NCBI GenBank assembly: GCA_002633005.1
Contig: NMRA01000129.1
Location: 90,133 to 154,132 of the forward strand
DNA from: Phoronis australis
Lineage: Eukaryota > Phoronida > Phoronidae
Length of the DNA: 64,000 nucleotides
Reading direction: 5' to 3'
Under the pieces are notes generated by a model. The model was not told the DNA's origin. It searched no databases and was given only the letters and a program-made list of their open reading frames with translations. The position numbers were made by a program, and so were the translations under genes. Of the stretch, positions 1-12,100 are shown in pieces (within the stretch, counting starts at the first letter, position 1; the number at the start of each line of letters is the position of its first letter).

Positions 1-719
1 TAATGCGCTAAATTGGACAAACAAAACTTTTCAAAAACACTTATAGAGGTAACTACATGTATAGGCCTACCCTTTGAATAGGTAAGCAGATTTATTTTCT
101 TTGCTTATTAAACGAATTAGGCTATGGAGTTATAGTACAGTTCACTTTGATTTGCAACCTTGTAAATCAATTGAATGTACTTTATTTATGTAGATGCCAT
201 ATTAATGTTGACTACTTATTATTTTGAAAAATGTGTGGGTTTTCTGCGTCAGTTTACCGAAGCTATTGGCAAAGGTTATCTGGGTAACCCGGCGAGGCCC
301 AAAAATCCTGGTTCTCATGTTTAAAACGTCCAACTCGGGGTATTTTAGGACACGTCGGCAGATAAAGCTGTCCAGATAAAGCTGCCTAGTCGAAGTGAAA
401 ACTTGAACCGGGAAAGGTCATCCAAATGGATTGAAACGTCCTGGAATCTGAAGTTTCCCTAGAGAACTTCTATGAATCCAAACGCGTGAAACTCAACGGA
501 AAACATTCCTGTCGGAGAGACTATGCATCTGAAAAGGATATATGTACTCTTACTCCCCCTTACGTCCCAAAAATTGACCCCTTCAGCCATTATTCCAGGG
601 TTTTAGGTCGTGCACCCGCGCTAAAACAGCATAAACTGTTGTTTTACTACATGGCCTCATTTTGAAACATGCAATTAAAAGTTATACGTAACGACTTCCT
701 AACACGGTCATTTTTTCAG
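1..719. other. Non-coding flank upstream of the first recognised exon
   Basis: No exon is supported here. The stretch ends in a T-rich tract and AG acceptor at 718-719, so at least its right part is probably intron of the glycosyltransferase gene. An ATG at 669 is in frame with the exon but lies before the acceptor, so it is unlikely to be the real start. A short open piece after an AG near 250 could be an exon, but it has no family signature. Confidence 0.5.
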
Positions 720-3700
720 GACACAATTCCCAAAGAAGCCCCCAAGAACGGCCGGTGCAGAGTCATCGTCCCGGACATTGGTGGCTTGCTACCCGTCTAC
801 GTTTACGATGACTACGAAGGCTACACAACCAAAACCATTTTCAACTGCACGGACGAAGAGATAGAGAATCACATTTCTATGACATCACGCGCCATACGCA
901 CCATGGTGAATCAGTGTGGCTGTGACAAAGTACTAGTCAACCACGCCTTGCTGTCTCCGGTAATAGCAAAGCGAGCCCTCGAGGGCACCAATATTCCCTT
1001 TGACGTAAAGATTCACGGAAGTGCCATGACTTTTATTGTTAAACCCTATCCTCAGTACAAGAAATACGCCGTCGAAGGGCTGCAAGCCTGCAATCGTATT
1101 ATAGCTGGCACGCGTCATGTAGTCGATCAGGTGAACGAAACCTTCGCTCAAGAACGTAATGCTCTTAAACTCGACCAGAGGTTGGTCATTGTTCCCCCTG
1201 GCATGGATCCATCTGTATTCACATTGTCAGCAGACGTGAACGCAAGCATTAAGGCGTTCTTGGAGGAAGCAAAACGACACATCTCTAAAGAAGACAACAA
1301 AGGCAGAAGAGCGAGCAAGATTGATTTGTCTGCAGTCGCAGAGAACATCAAGAGACCTGGCGTCAATGCACACAATGTTCTTGTGGATTTGGGCAAAACT
1401 TACAACCAAAGGGTGGTAGACTGCGACCTTCCTGAGCGTTTTTTCACAATGACTGAGAACGACCCGGTAGTGATTTATTTCGGAAAATTCCTCAACACCA
1501 AGGGCATTGCGGAAATACTTCTGCAATTTCCCTACGTGGTCTCAAAAATTCCAAATGTTCGATTCCTATTTGTTGGTTTCGGAACATTCCGTGAGCATCT
1601 AGAAATGATGGTTTACGCTCTAAAAACCGGTAAGTGATTGGACTATGTGTGATTGGTTGATCTTTAAGTCTGCATATTCCACATCTTTAGAAGCTACATA
1701 TAAACTCTCACGTGTTCAACCAAACCCACAGGGCTGAGACCTGGATTACTGTAGTACGTCAACCATGCAAGTGTTTCACTTGTAGAACGCTTTGTCGACT
1801 TTAGATGATCTACTCACCTCTAAATCAAAGTGTGCACTGTGTAAAATGGTGACTTTTGTTTTGTTTGTAATCTATATTTTCATATGTATATATATTCATT
1901 TATTATCGTGAAACATTCCTTCTTGTAAACGATAAAAAATTTCACAGGCTCAAATACATTCAAAAGACATAAAATCTACTTGGATATTACTCTCAACTTT
2001 AACCACGCATATTTCGGACAGATAACTACCCAAGGTATAATGATTTTGGTGTAAAGACTGATTGAAGTTACACTTCAGTAGACTTCTATTCAACATGATG
2101 CATGCATTTTATCATTTCTCAGTGTCTTCCAACTCCTCAAGGTGTCTGTAGTCGGCATTCCTATCGCTCATGTATGGTCTCCATTGACAACAACAGAGCT
2201 AACGTTCTGGCCTATGCATTAATTGGGCGTCTGACCGTCTAGTCGATTCGAACTAACCGACTTTTGTATACTAGTGAAACGTTCATTTCTAAGTGTGCAG
2301 TTTGTTCTTATATGTAAACGTCAATGAGTCCTCTTTCAGTAGCACTGCGGCGGAAACAACACGTTTTTCATCACTGCGTTCATGAATTAAGACAAAACCT
2401 TGATTTATAAGATATAGTGTGTAGAAAAATATTTAACCCAAATTGAACTTGGATATTTGAATTATTCAAATTACCGGCAACCCGCTTCACTCTTGAGCTG
2501 CTTTTACGCCTTCCAAAATGTCATGGAAACCAATCGTTGGACAACTTTTCACATTCACGTTGGTCACCCGCAGGCTCTGCTCGCACTTACTCGATGGAAG
2601 TGGGCAAATTGCGGTTAAGATTAAATACACTTGCACCTTAAAAAGCCAAACCCAGTTGCATGTTTCCCATTAATACACAGCGGCTTCTGATATCTACGTA
2701 ATCAAGTGTGTATATTTTGGTTATTGAAAAAGAAAAAAATCAGATATCTTGACTTCATAAGCAAATGTGCTTGTATCAATTGGTTGCTACGGTAAAAACC
2801 TTCCAGTTTGAACTTTGCAAAATTTGGGACACAGATATTCAAACAGAAAACGAATTTTCTTGATTCTATGCATTGGGACACGGTCGATTTTTGTGGTCCA
2901 TCATATTTCTCAAATTTCAGACAATTCATTTTGCATCAATAGCCTGAAAATAGATTTGGCAGTTCATGAAATTGACTGATTGAGAAATAGCTTCCAAGGC
3001 AACCTTCAGCTTTTCTTGCGTTCTAATAGTGAGTAATATCGAAGTGAACAAATAGTTTCTCGTTGTTGGTAATCCTTGAGTTTTGGACGACGAATATAGC
3101 ACTTGGTACAAGCTCTGACTTTGATCAAAATAATTAAACTTTCACTTCCCAAATTGGATTTTTTACCGTAATGTACTTTAAGTCAGGCCTTTGATACGAA
3201 TAAAGGTATATGTAATTTACAGTTGCTCCAGTCTGTAAAATGCCCTTAAAGCGGTTTAGCGAGTAAATTAATGCTGTAAGCTGAACTAAAATGTTACTCT
3301 AATTTTTAGGTGATGCCGAGTTGTTTGAAATAGCTGCTCATACTCCAGACGAGAACGGCAAACCTTTTTTGGAGTCGTCTGCTTCAATCAAGCCTTACTT
3401 CCGCAAAATCAGTAAGTACACGACTCTTGCTAGAATCGTCTGCTTCACAAAATGTTGTACTTCCTCAAAACCAGTAAGTACAAGACCTGTTCTGAAGAAC
3501 GATATTCGGAATTTTGCTTTCAATGTATACGATCACAATTACATGCATATGTCTCGCTACAAATGATTTATGTTCTATATCAAGATTGAAAGGTTGTACA
3601 GAATTTTGCAGGATGGGATGTATCTGGCTACATTTTGGCTAGGGGTGTAGCTGGACAATTAGGATACCCACCTATTTAGAGAGTGGACTCGAAATCGAAA

Positions 3701-5839
3701 AGTGATCCATTTGTCGAGAGTTTCCATGAAAGAAACACCGTTTATTTAGTAGAAGAGGCGGACTTAGGTGGGGCCAAGGGGGCCATGGTCCCCCTAAAAT
3801 TCTCCCACATTCCATTTGGCAGTTCGGGGGTGCGAATTATTGAGGGTAAAAATCCTGTGTAATACTCTGCCCTGGCCCTCCTAATTCAAAATCCTGGATC
3901 CGCTCCTGAGTAGGTCTTTATTCCGGAAGCACTACCCTTTAAGAGGTTACATGTAATTCCATACAGCTAGAATAGTAGGAATTCCTGGGCTGCTACCTTT
4001 TAAATCATTAAGCCAAAACAGTACAGACTGAGAGGCCATATGGTCAAATGGATACCTCTTTTTCAAGATTTAACTGTGTTGCCTGAATCCTTTGAAGAAT
4101 AGTGCACTCTTATATTCAATCCTTTCGTTCGGAATTAAGTAGGAAAAGGCGACCCTTGTTAGAGGAATTTGTTCGGAAAGGACATTCAACATTTCGGAGA
4201 GAAGTTGGTCGAGAAAATCTCGCCCGTCTGAGCGACACGTCCCGTATACTAAAGGAGTACACTCCGGAATGAATGCCTAGGTTTGAGCAGCTTGTCGAAA
4301 TCAAATAACAACCTGTTCATAAGCGCATCTAAGGCCTCGTGAAGGTTAATTCTTTCCGTCAGTTCATATACATGTACAGTATCTTTTGCTGATGTGGGTT
4401 ATATGCCTCACCAACACACAACTCCGGCTACTCAAACACCTCACCGGCAGCTAGATTCCCCCCAAATCATGTGAAAATATTATTCCAGCCGACGACGAGG
4501 CATCTCGCATAACAATCACGGGATGTCTTAATCACACGGAACTTGGCTTGTTGCTACCTGTGGCGAGTGTTTCTGTGGTCGCATCCAAAGCAAACGAAGC
4601 CTTCGGTATGGTGTCAGTCGAGGCTATGTCAGCTGGAGTATTTCCCCTATGTGTGTATCACTCTGGACTCATTGACGTGTTTGACCAACTCAAGAAGAAA
4701 GAACCGGAAGTTGAAAAGTTGATGCACATAGATACCGCTCCTGGTGGTGATTTTGGGGCGTCCAACGGAGCAGATTTCTTGAGAGTAAGTATGAGCTTCG
4801 CTTATACACATAGCACACTGCCGTGCATGGAGCTAAACTTGAGGTTATGCTACTGATTGATATGATCATAAAATGTGACTGCTTACGCATTATCTAGCTT
4901 GTTCGGTAGTTCTACAGTTTTATATGCCATTGTGACGTCACTCTATCATTCCTTACTCCTCCATTAAATGATTTTTACATGAAATGTCTTTATAAAAACA
5001 CATAATGGTTGTATGCTTACCCATGATCAATTTATGCAAGGTCTCTTGCTTTAAACTGTCAACTACTATTTTTAAAAGATAAAGACATCAAATGCGGCCG
5101 GGTTATGTTACTCTCAGGCATTTTCAGTCGAGTTTTCGGTGGCAAAGCTTTGATTGTTCCACTATACCCTTCCATCCCGTTCCAAAGTTGTAACGCGTTT
5201 CTTCGCTTAAACCTGCCAGAAACTCGTGTTCCGTCCAAGAAGCAAACTTTCGATCTATATCCTTTACCGCTATTAAAGTGGTCTCAACTTGTTCCTTACT
5301 CAGCTGAAAAGTGATTTCTGCCGGAGTTGGCAAAGAGCTGTCAGGAGGTTAGTCGTTGTGATGATACTCGGCCCATAGATGGAGCCAAATTTCGTGGCCG
5401 AGATCCTATCCAATTTGACTAAGGTACAGTCGGAGACCAGTTTCGTAACCCTATGTGGTCTAGATCAAAGTTGTTTCTTTTTTCATGACTGAAAGCAAAT
5501 TCATAACCGTTGTTAAAAACTTGGGATAAAAGTATCAAAATTTCCTACTATCTTTTACGAAGTGAAGTCTGAGAGAAAACCCTCATGGACGATTATTTAA
5601 GACCCAAGTAAAATTGCAACACCCCGAACAAAGTCTATACTCGCTTTCCATATCATTAATTGCAGGTATTTCCAGAGAGTCTTCTGAAAATTCTTCATTT
5701 CCTGAACCCGGATGGACAGAACTCCCACAAAAGTCCCACAAAGACAAAACTCCGATGGCTCATTTCTCAGAAACTTCGTGCCGTTGCGGAAGCCACGTGG
5801 TCCTGGGACGGCATATGCAAAACCATCATAGAGCTTTAA
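720..5839 (+). CDS. GT4-type (GT-B fold) glycosyltransferase, last four exons, 5' partial
   Basis: The exons are 720-1629, 3310-3411, 4489-4784 and 5666-5839. All have AG acceptors and GT donors, and the phases join without a break to a TAA at 5837-5839. The visible part is 493 residues. The Rossmann-like C-terminal donor-binding half is plain: a GKFLNTKG motif near the end of the first exon, a VRFLFVGFG strand-turn, and in the third exon the EAFGMVSVE motif, the E-x7-E signature of retaining GT4 enzymes (glutamates at residues 374 and 382 of the visible part). The C-terminus, rich in Trp (ATWSWDG), is also typical. These enzymes transfer a sugar from a nucleotide-sugar; donor and acceptor cannot be read from the sequence. 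The N-terminal acceptor domain is visible from a VYVYDDYEG segment onward, so perhaps 50-100 residues are missing upstream. There is no membrane segment in the visible part, so a cytosolic enzyme is likely. The protein looks more like bacterial soluble GT4 enzymes than like common animal Golgi transferases; that is an impression, not a search result. The exon structure is unambiguous. Confidence 0.85.
3375..3480 (+). repeat. Local tandem duplication of an exon end with its donor site
   Basis: The 3' end of the second glycosyltransferase exon, starting at TCGTCTGCTTCA and running through its AGTAAGTAC donor, is repeated imperfectly about 62 bases downstream, where a second consensus donor stands at 3474. 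Use of the second donor would add 62 bases and shift the frame, so the first donor (3412) is the productive one. Confidence 0.75.
3754..3908 (+). mobile_element. Short non-autonomous DNA element (GGCGGAY...GATCCGC family), copy 1
   Basis: A roughly 155-base unit starts with AGGCGGACTTAGG and ends with CTGGATCCGCTCCTG. A clear inverted copy is at 22600-22757, and a third copy is cut by the assembly gap at 13034. The near-symmetric ends and lack of coding capacity fit a MITE. It lies in an intron of the glycosyltransferase gene. Confidence 0.7.
5255..5340 (+). mobile_element. Inverted-repeat end of a MITE (TGGTCTCAACTTGTTC family), partial
   Basis: The word AAGTGGTCTCAACTTGTTCC inside the last glycosyltransferase intron matches the terminal repeats of the better-preserved elements at 7790-8045 and 12488-12667. 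The partner end is not clear here. Confidence 0.5.
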
Positions 5840-5851
5840 ATATTATACATG

Positions 5852-5919
5852 TAAATATATGCATATATATATACATATATATATATACACACGCGTGCGC
5901 GCCCGCGTGCGCACGCACA
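5852..5919 (+). repeat. Alternating purine-pyrimidine tract, AT then CG/CA
   Basis: Just downstream of the glycosyltransferase stop codon, TATA/CATA repeats run into an ACACGCGTGCGCGC block of strict purine-pyrimidine alternation. It lies in the presumed 3' UTR. Alternating CG/CA can adopt Z-DNA; whether it does here is unknown. Confidence 0.85.
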
Positions 5920-6008
5920 TTGGTGAAGCTTGCCGATGGCATAGAAATTCAGTAAAACTTACAACGCTTTTATAAAAATATTATGTGCTCACACATAGTG
6001 TATTCAAA

Positions 6009-6027
6009 AATAAAATATTGAAATAAA
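6009..6027 (+). terminator. Candidate polyadenylation signals for the glycosyltransferase gene
   Basis: Two AATAAA hexamers (6009-6014 and 6022-6027) follow the TAA at 5837 by about 170-190 bases, before the convergent gene's stop at 6104. The position suits a short 3' UTR. Confidence 0.5.
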
Positions 6028-6103
6028 AATTAAAATCAATATATCATCAGGGACAAAACCTTCAGAAGTGACATATCATTGAATATAAAAGTGAATCGTG
6101 TTA

Positions 6104-9100
6104 TCACGGGCTCAGAGTTTCGAACTGCTCTACTGTCAAATCTATGTCGATTTTTAATGGCGCTGAATCATCGTTGTGGGAACCGGCATTTTCCTCTGCG
6201 CTGATATGAATAAGAAAATCTTGTTTGGCACCATAATCACCATCTACCCTGACGTCATCCTGTGAAGAGTCATGACACGCAGCTGACTTGACAGCACAGT
6301 TCTCGTCACTTTCTCCATTTAGCAACACAGGTCGCTCATCTAGCGGTTCTGAGCTGTCCCTTTTATCATTTTCAGTCACAAAGAAACCAACAGATTTTTG
6401 AGATTGTGTCGCACTAATTGGCTCTGACATCATATCCACCCTGTCTTCGTTGTCTACGTTTGTATCCATCTCCTTCAAACTTCCATTTGTCATACTAACA
6501 CCCATTGCATCGTTGTTTTCACAGTCATCTAAAACTTGCACTTCGTCTCGTATTCCACATGCATCAGGCTGAGGGCGACTTTCGATGGCAACTGCGCGAT
6601 CCTTATTCATACACGGACTTGGATTAGGTTCTTCACTAGGGCTCGTAGGGTGTCTTTCATCGGGAACGGTTTCTCCCACCAATGGGATACCTGTTAAAAT
6701 TTCATCATTGACTTCTGGTTGATAGTCGAACTTTTTGAATGGTGGTAGAACAGGCACGTTGGCGTTCTCTTCTTGTAATTTCGCCGAGACGTCTTTTACG
6801 GTCAATTTCGACGGCCCACCGGGAGCGTGATCTCCCTTAACAATACTTCTCTTTATAGTAGGGCTCCGAACGCCGCCTGGAAATACGGCCCCAGCTATGT
6901 TTAAAGTGGTGATAGGTTTAGGGGAGTTGCGGTAGAACGTCATGGACATGTATTTGGTGTCGCTTGCGAACGCTCCCGGAAAATTGCCTGAAACACGGAT
7001 AAAGACAGAATTACGTGAACGCATTGACAGCATAAATAAATTGAATGACGTATAGCCCGTAATTGAGCGCATGCGCTTAACTATGGAGTTGCGCCTAAAT
7101 GCGGAACTTAGGCGCATACGTCTGTATACGAGAAACTTGAGTAGAACTTGCGTTGATCACAGTGCTCTGGAAATAGGCTTAAAACTTTCTTAAAAATAAA
7201 GCTATGGGTTTTTAAACTGTACATTTTTATTATTCATTACCATTACTCTAATCTTGATATTTCACCCAGTGCAACACGTTGTGTGAAATAAAATGATTCG
7301 ACAATGTATTTTTCAAAAAATGGAGGAATTGGAGCACCGCAAGCGCCTATATGCGTGAAATTTGAGTAGAAAAATATTTAGTAATGGAAAAAATTGCATT
7401 TTCCGCATGTGCGGGTGATGTACATGTAGACTCATTACAAAATGTTAAGGGTGCGACACGAGGTTTGGACAAAATTAGAAATATTGTTAACACCGCACAT
7501 TATCTGAGATTTACCTTCAGCACGAATGTATGTACGTGTACGTATGTATTTATTCCCAATAGAGTTCTTTTACTGACTAAGTAACTGAAGAAAACAGAAA
7601 TGTCTACATGAATTGCAGGCTTCAGATAATTCGCCATTGTACGCAAGTAAACACTCATTCTTACACGCTCGTTGAAAAAATGAAAAATGTTCGTATCTTA
7701 GACACACTGAGAATGCCTTACGAAATGATATGCACTCGCAAAAAATAAAGGGGTATTAAACCTGCTATCCGTCGAAGAAACGAAATTTTGATTTAGATCA
7801 CCGCAAATTGATCTCAACTTGTTTCTCAGTCAAATGAGAAGAGGTTTTTGGTCTTTCAAGGAACTAACAATTTGCTTTTCCACCACACCCCGTTCGAGAA
7901 CAAAATGACACGTCGTAACAAGTCAATTCATAGAGCCTGGTCTCAAGCAATCGCGAACTGTCGGTTCCTTCCGAGTCCAAAAATCGCACACATTTATGAA
8001 CAAGTTGAGCCCACTTTCATAGCGGTGATTTGTCTAAATGACTTTTTAGAGGCGGAAGAGGTTTACACCCGCTTTAAATGAAAATAAATGGGTAACACAA
8101 ACCCTTTTAAACAAACGAAAACACAACCAAGGCAATTACCATGTCGGTTGACATCTTAATAGTGGTCCTACATGAAATGAATATGTCGTTAAAATATATC
8201 ACTGTCAGCATTAGAGTTACACAACTTAGCACACATGAGCATCTTGTAATATCAACGGTAGGGGGTGGCTTTTTACTGACCTCCGAAAAGTATGCATCCA
8301 CAAAAAGTGGCACGTATTTTTTCGTTAGTTTTACTTTAGGTTTTCTTTCCGAATAATACCCATTTTACATTTTTCTGCAACCAGATACGTTGCACGTAAA
8401 AAACATCACTTTCAACGAATTTAGTTCACACGCGTTGGTGATTTCGATGAAGTGGCGACGTCTCATTTTGCGCAGTGGTCTTCATAGGTAATTCATAAAG
8501 AACTCCAGTTTTAAAGCCATTCGCCATCTTCTTGATTTAAGCGACCGGTTCCTCCTATCCCCAGAGTGTTATGTCAAGGCACAAAAGAGGAAGGCCATCG
8601 TAAAGAACAATAAATATAGGGGGCTTTACTTTCAAGCTCGACTAATTTGGTCTGATCGTTAGAAATAGGATGACAGGTGCACCAAAAGGAGACACCCCCC
8701 CCCCACTGTCTTACACAAAGAAATCAGACGGATGACTATTGAAGGTATCAAGAGACAGGGGTGACGTTATGTAGCCCGGCAAGCTATTCCAATCTGCAAG
8801 AATTCCGAAATGATATCGCGAGAGGTGGCTCCCGAGAGAAGAGCGGCTACTGTTTGAGTTGGAAGGCTACGCGGCTAAAGATAAAGCACATCTGGCCGGA
8901 TGGGTATTTTAGTGTCTCCTACATGTATAATATATGGCCTTATCGGAAACATGGTGGGGTTTAACACTTAAATATGTGTGAGGATTTGTTCATTCTTTTT
9001 CCACATTGGACACCGCTGTTGACAACGCTGGTGATGTAGTTCCGTCGCTTACGGTTGATATCGATCGAACCGGCACTCTTAATTTAGCTACTGGTGTTCA

Positions 9101-12100
9101 AGGTATTGCGTTAGGGCTTTGAGTGGTCGTTCCTTTCCGTTTGGTTTAGAAGTGAAATGTCTGGGTACTGATTCATCGTATTAAACAGCAAACTGTAAAA
9201 ATGACTAAACCAACCTCTTGGTGTTCGCTGTGACCTTGAGCTAGCTTCACTGGGCTTCGTTTGGCGAGTTTGTTTTCGCTTTGGGCTGCACACAACCGAC
9301 TGTCGTGCGTTAGTAGAGTCTTCACTAGGGCTCACTTGGCCAGGGCTTAGCGTCTTTTCGCTGGAAGGCGATTTTCCAGAGCTTATGGTAGCGGGTGACA
9401 CCGTGTTGATGCCTGCATAAAGCAAAATAGGACTCCATTAACTTTGTGGACGAATATACACGCCATCATGATGAAATGACTCTTCACCAGTTAAAAGACA
9501 TTCATGTTTTGCATTTACCTTAATTCCTTGGTTATTTCTTTAACATGCTTTGTAAAAGTAGTCGCAAAAAACTTACCGCCAGCCCGTATGTCGTCGAAAT
9601 TAATTTCCGGTTCCGGAACTGGTTTTTGCAAGCTAAAACAATTAGCTGGGTTACTTCGTGAAACGTACGTTCCATATTTCGTCAGCGTCCGGGAGTCAAT
9701 GCAATGAGCCCTGTGAAATAAAAACAGCAGAAATGATGACCATAAAGCTCTGCATGTAAGTAACGACGATATTAAATCAATCAAAAAACGATTTAAAGTC
9801 AATCAATAAGACACAATGCTGGTGCAACCCACCGAAGTCAGCATTATGACGTTTGTGACATCGTCAGAGGGTAACCAGTGTGTATCGATTTAGCTAATAG
9901 CTGAGCAGTTCGTCTTATTTCTCGTTTTATATTTTCGGTAAACGTCATCACCCCCAACAGGTGCAATGTATAATACACATGTACGTGTACAGGTAGGACT
10001 ATGTACTGAAATCAGTGGAACGCCAGTCGATATGTTCAAGTCAGTGTAACGTTGCGGTCTCGCTGTTACAAGCTACAGACGCCTACCTGTTGTACCTAGC
10101 ACCTACAATAAATGCCCTGTAACTGTCGCCTCCTGTCGGCACTCTTCTTACCATTCTAAAAGAGAATGAAGACACGTGTACGAACATGGCTGGACGGGAT
10201 ATACAATCACCGTCGGTGATGTCATCAAACGGATCTTCCAGTTTCGGTTTCTTAGCATTTCTAGCATAAACCCCACATTTTAGGAAATATCCTATAATAC
10301 ATTAGAAAATGTCTCATGCACTCGAGAGACCACGACAGCATCTTCTGTTCTCAGTGCCAGTTAATTGTTTCCAGGTAACAAGTCAAAATCCCGCCTTACA
10401 AAATAGCCGACCATTGGCACTAAATTTTCTAACGCAGCTTAGATAGCCACGGTATCGACACAACATTGATGATCAATTGAAGGCCAGGGTGGTTCCGTAT
10501 CGAATCGACAAGTTGGAACTCGCATCTTTGCAGCCCTGATATGTTTACTATGCCACGCCTATCATATTGGCTGACCTACACGTACATGTAGTCAATAACG
10601 CCTAATCCATGGAGCAAATTAGACGTACTACTGTAGCGATTTTACATGAACAAGTTAAACTAGAAGTCAACTACATGTATAGAACGGAGTTAAACGCCCT
10701 TCCCTCAAAGACACTATTTTTCACTGCTTTTAACGGCTTCTTGTGGAGGTTAGAGGGATTTCTAAACTACATGTAATGGACAGAACGGGCAGTTCTGGCC
10801 ATGCTCGGACGGGCCAACATGGCTGAGTCATGTTACAGATCACAACGAGCTGTCAGTGCACTCAGGTATCATCTTTAACCTAAGTAAATCTAAGGGAAAA
10901 GATGCTACCCATTTTATGACGAGGAGTGCGGTCTATATTCCTATTCCCACCGTTAGGATGTTAGTGTGGGAAGGGACTCGATATCAGCGTTAATACTCAA
11001 ACGATGGCAGTAAACTTTCAATTTCGCGTTATTGATTACATGAATCGCACTTTTAGTAAAAACAAGCTCCTGTGCTCGCCCCTGAGTGCAAGTCTTACCC
11101 TGGAACTCCGGAATAGTTTCTTGCTGATAGAGGTCGCTGCTCACGCTCAGTTCCTAAAAGAGTAGCATAGAAAGCAGTGTATGACATGCAGATTAAAATA
11201 AAAGGAAGTTACAAATAAAATACGTTACAAAAACGGTTACATACATGTTACTTTATTTCGTTGCAGCGATCTCCTGTGCCGGCCCATTATTTTTATTCTC
11301 ATCATTTATAACAAAACAAGAAGGAACAAGGCTCTCGCAGCCACAACAAATACTAACTTTCTTGATCTGTCTGCCTTGATGGCGTCTGTCTTTTGGGTGG
11401 GGCTGAGTAACATCGCTGTCTGGCCCTTAGCAATCTGTGAACGAACGCCATAAAATTCGGTAACGAACGTGAATATCGATCTGCAATAGTTTGACGGTTA
11501 TCTCAATTCGACTGGGTCTTCAGGACATTATAAGACGACAAGATGGAATCGATAAATCTAATTAACTTATTCTTATAAGTAAGCATTATTAGTCGTTTTA
11601 CATATAGTTAAGTCCGTAGAGATATCGATCTTATCAACATTAGTTTTAAAAAGTTACTAAACCCCGTTTTGGGAGTCACCCACTATAATCGTTCTCTACG
11701 TCAGATTGCTAATGCACCACCGTTGCCTCCCACTGGAGTGACAAAAGCAAGTTTCAAATAAAAACTCATACTTTTTGTCACAGGTAGGACATTATGGTTC
11801 TCGGTGGGTGGTCGTTCCCTACAGTAGTCGACTGCGTAACTCGCTTAAAGCGTAGGTCACGCTTGCTGTTTAACAGACTTTTTGCTCGTAACATTTTAGA
11901 GTTGCCGAGGGTTACTGAGCATTATTTTGTTTCAGAAAATTAGATGGGAATGCCGTTTTAATGTCTGTAGCCCCAAATCGGGTTTGGTGCCCTTAAGGCG
12001 GTAAAGCTTAAAGCCCCCTTTGGATCTAGTCAAATTACCGGTTTCACCAAACCAGTCTCACTTTTCTCTCCACTCATATTTGATGTGATTTTGCGCTTTT

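Noticed and set aside
3321-3566. 81-codon plus-strand frame
   Set aside because: Only its first part (to 3411) is coding, as a glycosyltransferase exon; the rest is intron read-through and the local duplication.
5614-5955. 113-codon plus-strand frame over the last glycosyltransferase exon
   Set aside because: It is in another frame; the spliced frame gives a typical GT4 C-terminus and stop at 5839.
11099-11153. Reading the exon in the frame ELSVSSDLYQQ
   Set aside because: That frame does not join the next exon at 10155 in phase; the frame TEREQRPLSARNYSGVP does and continues open.
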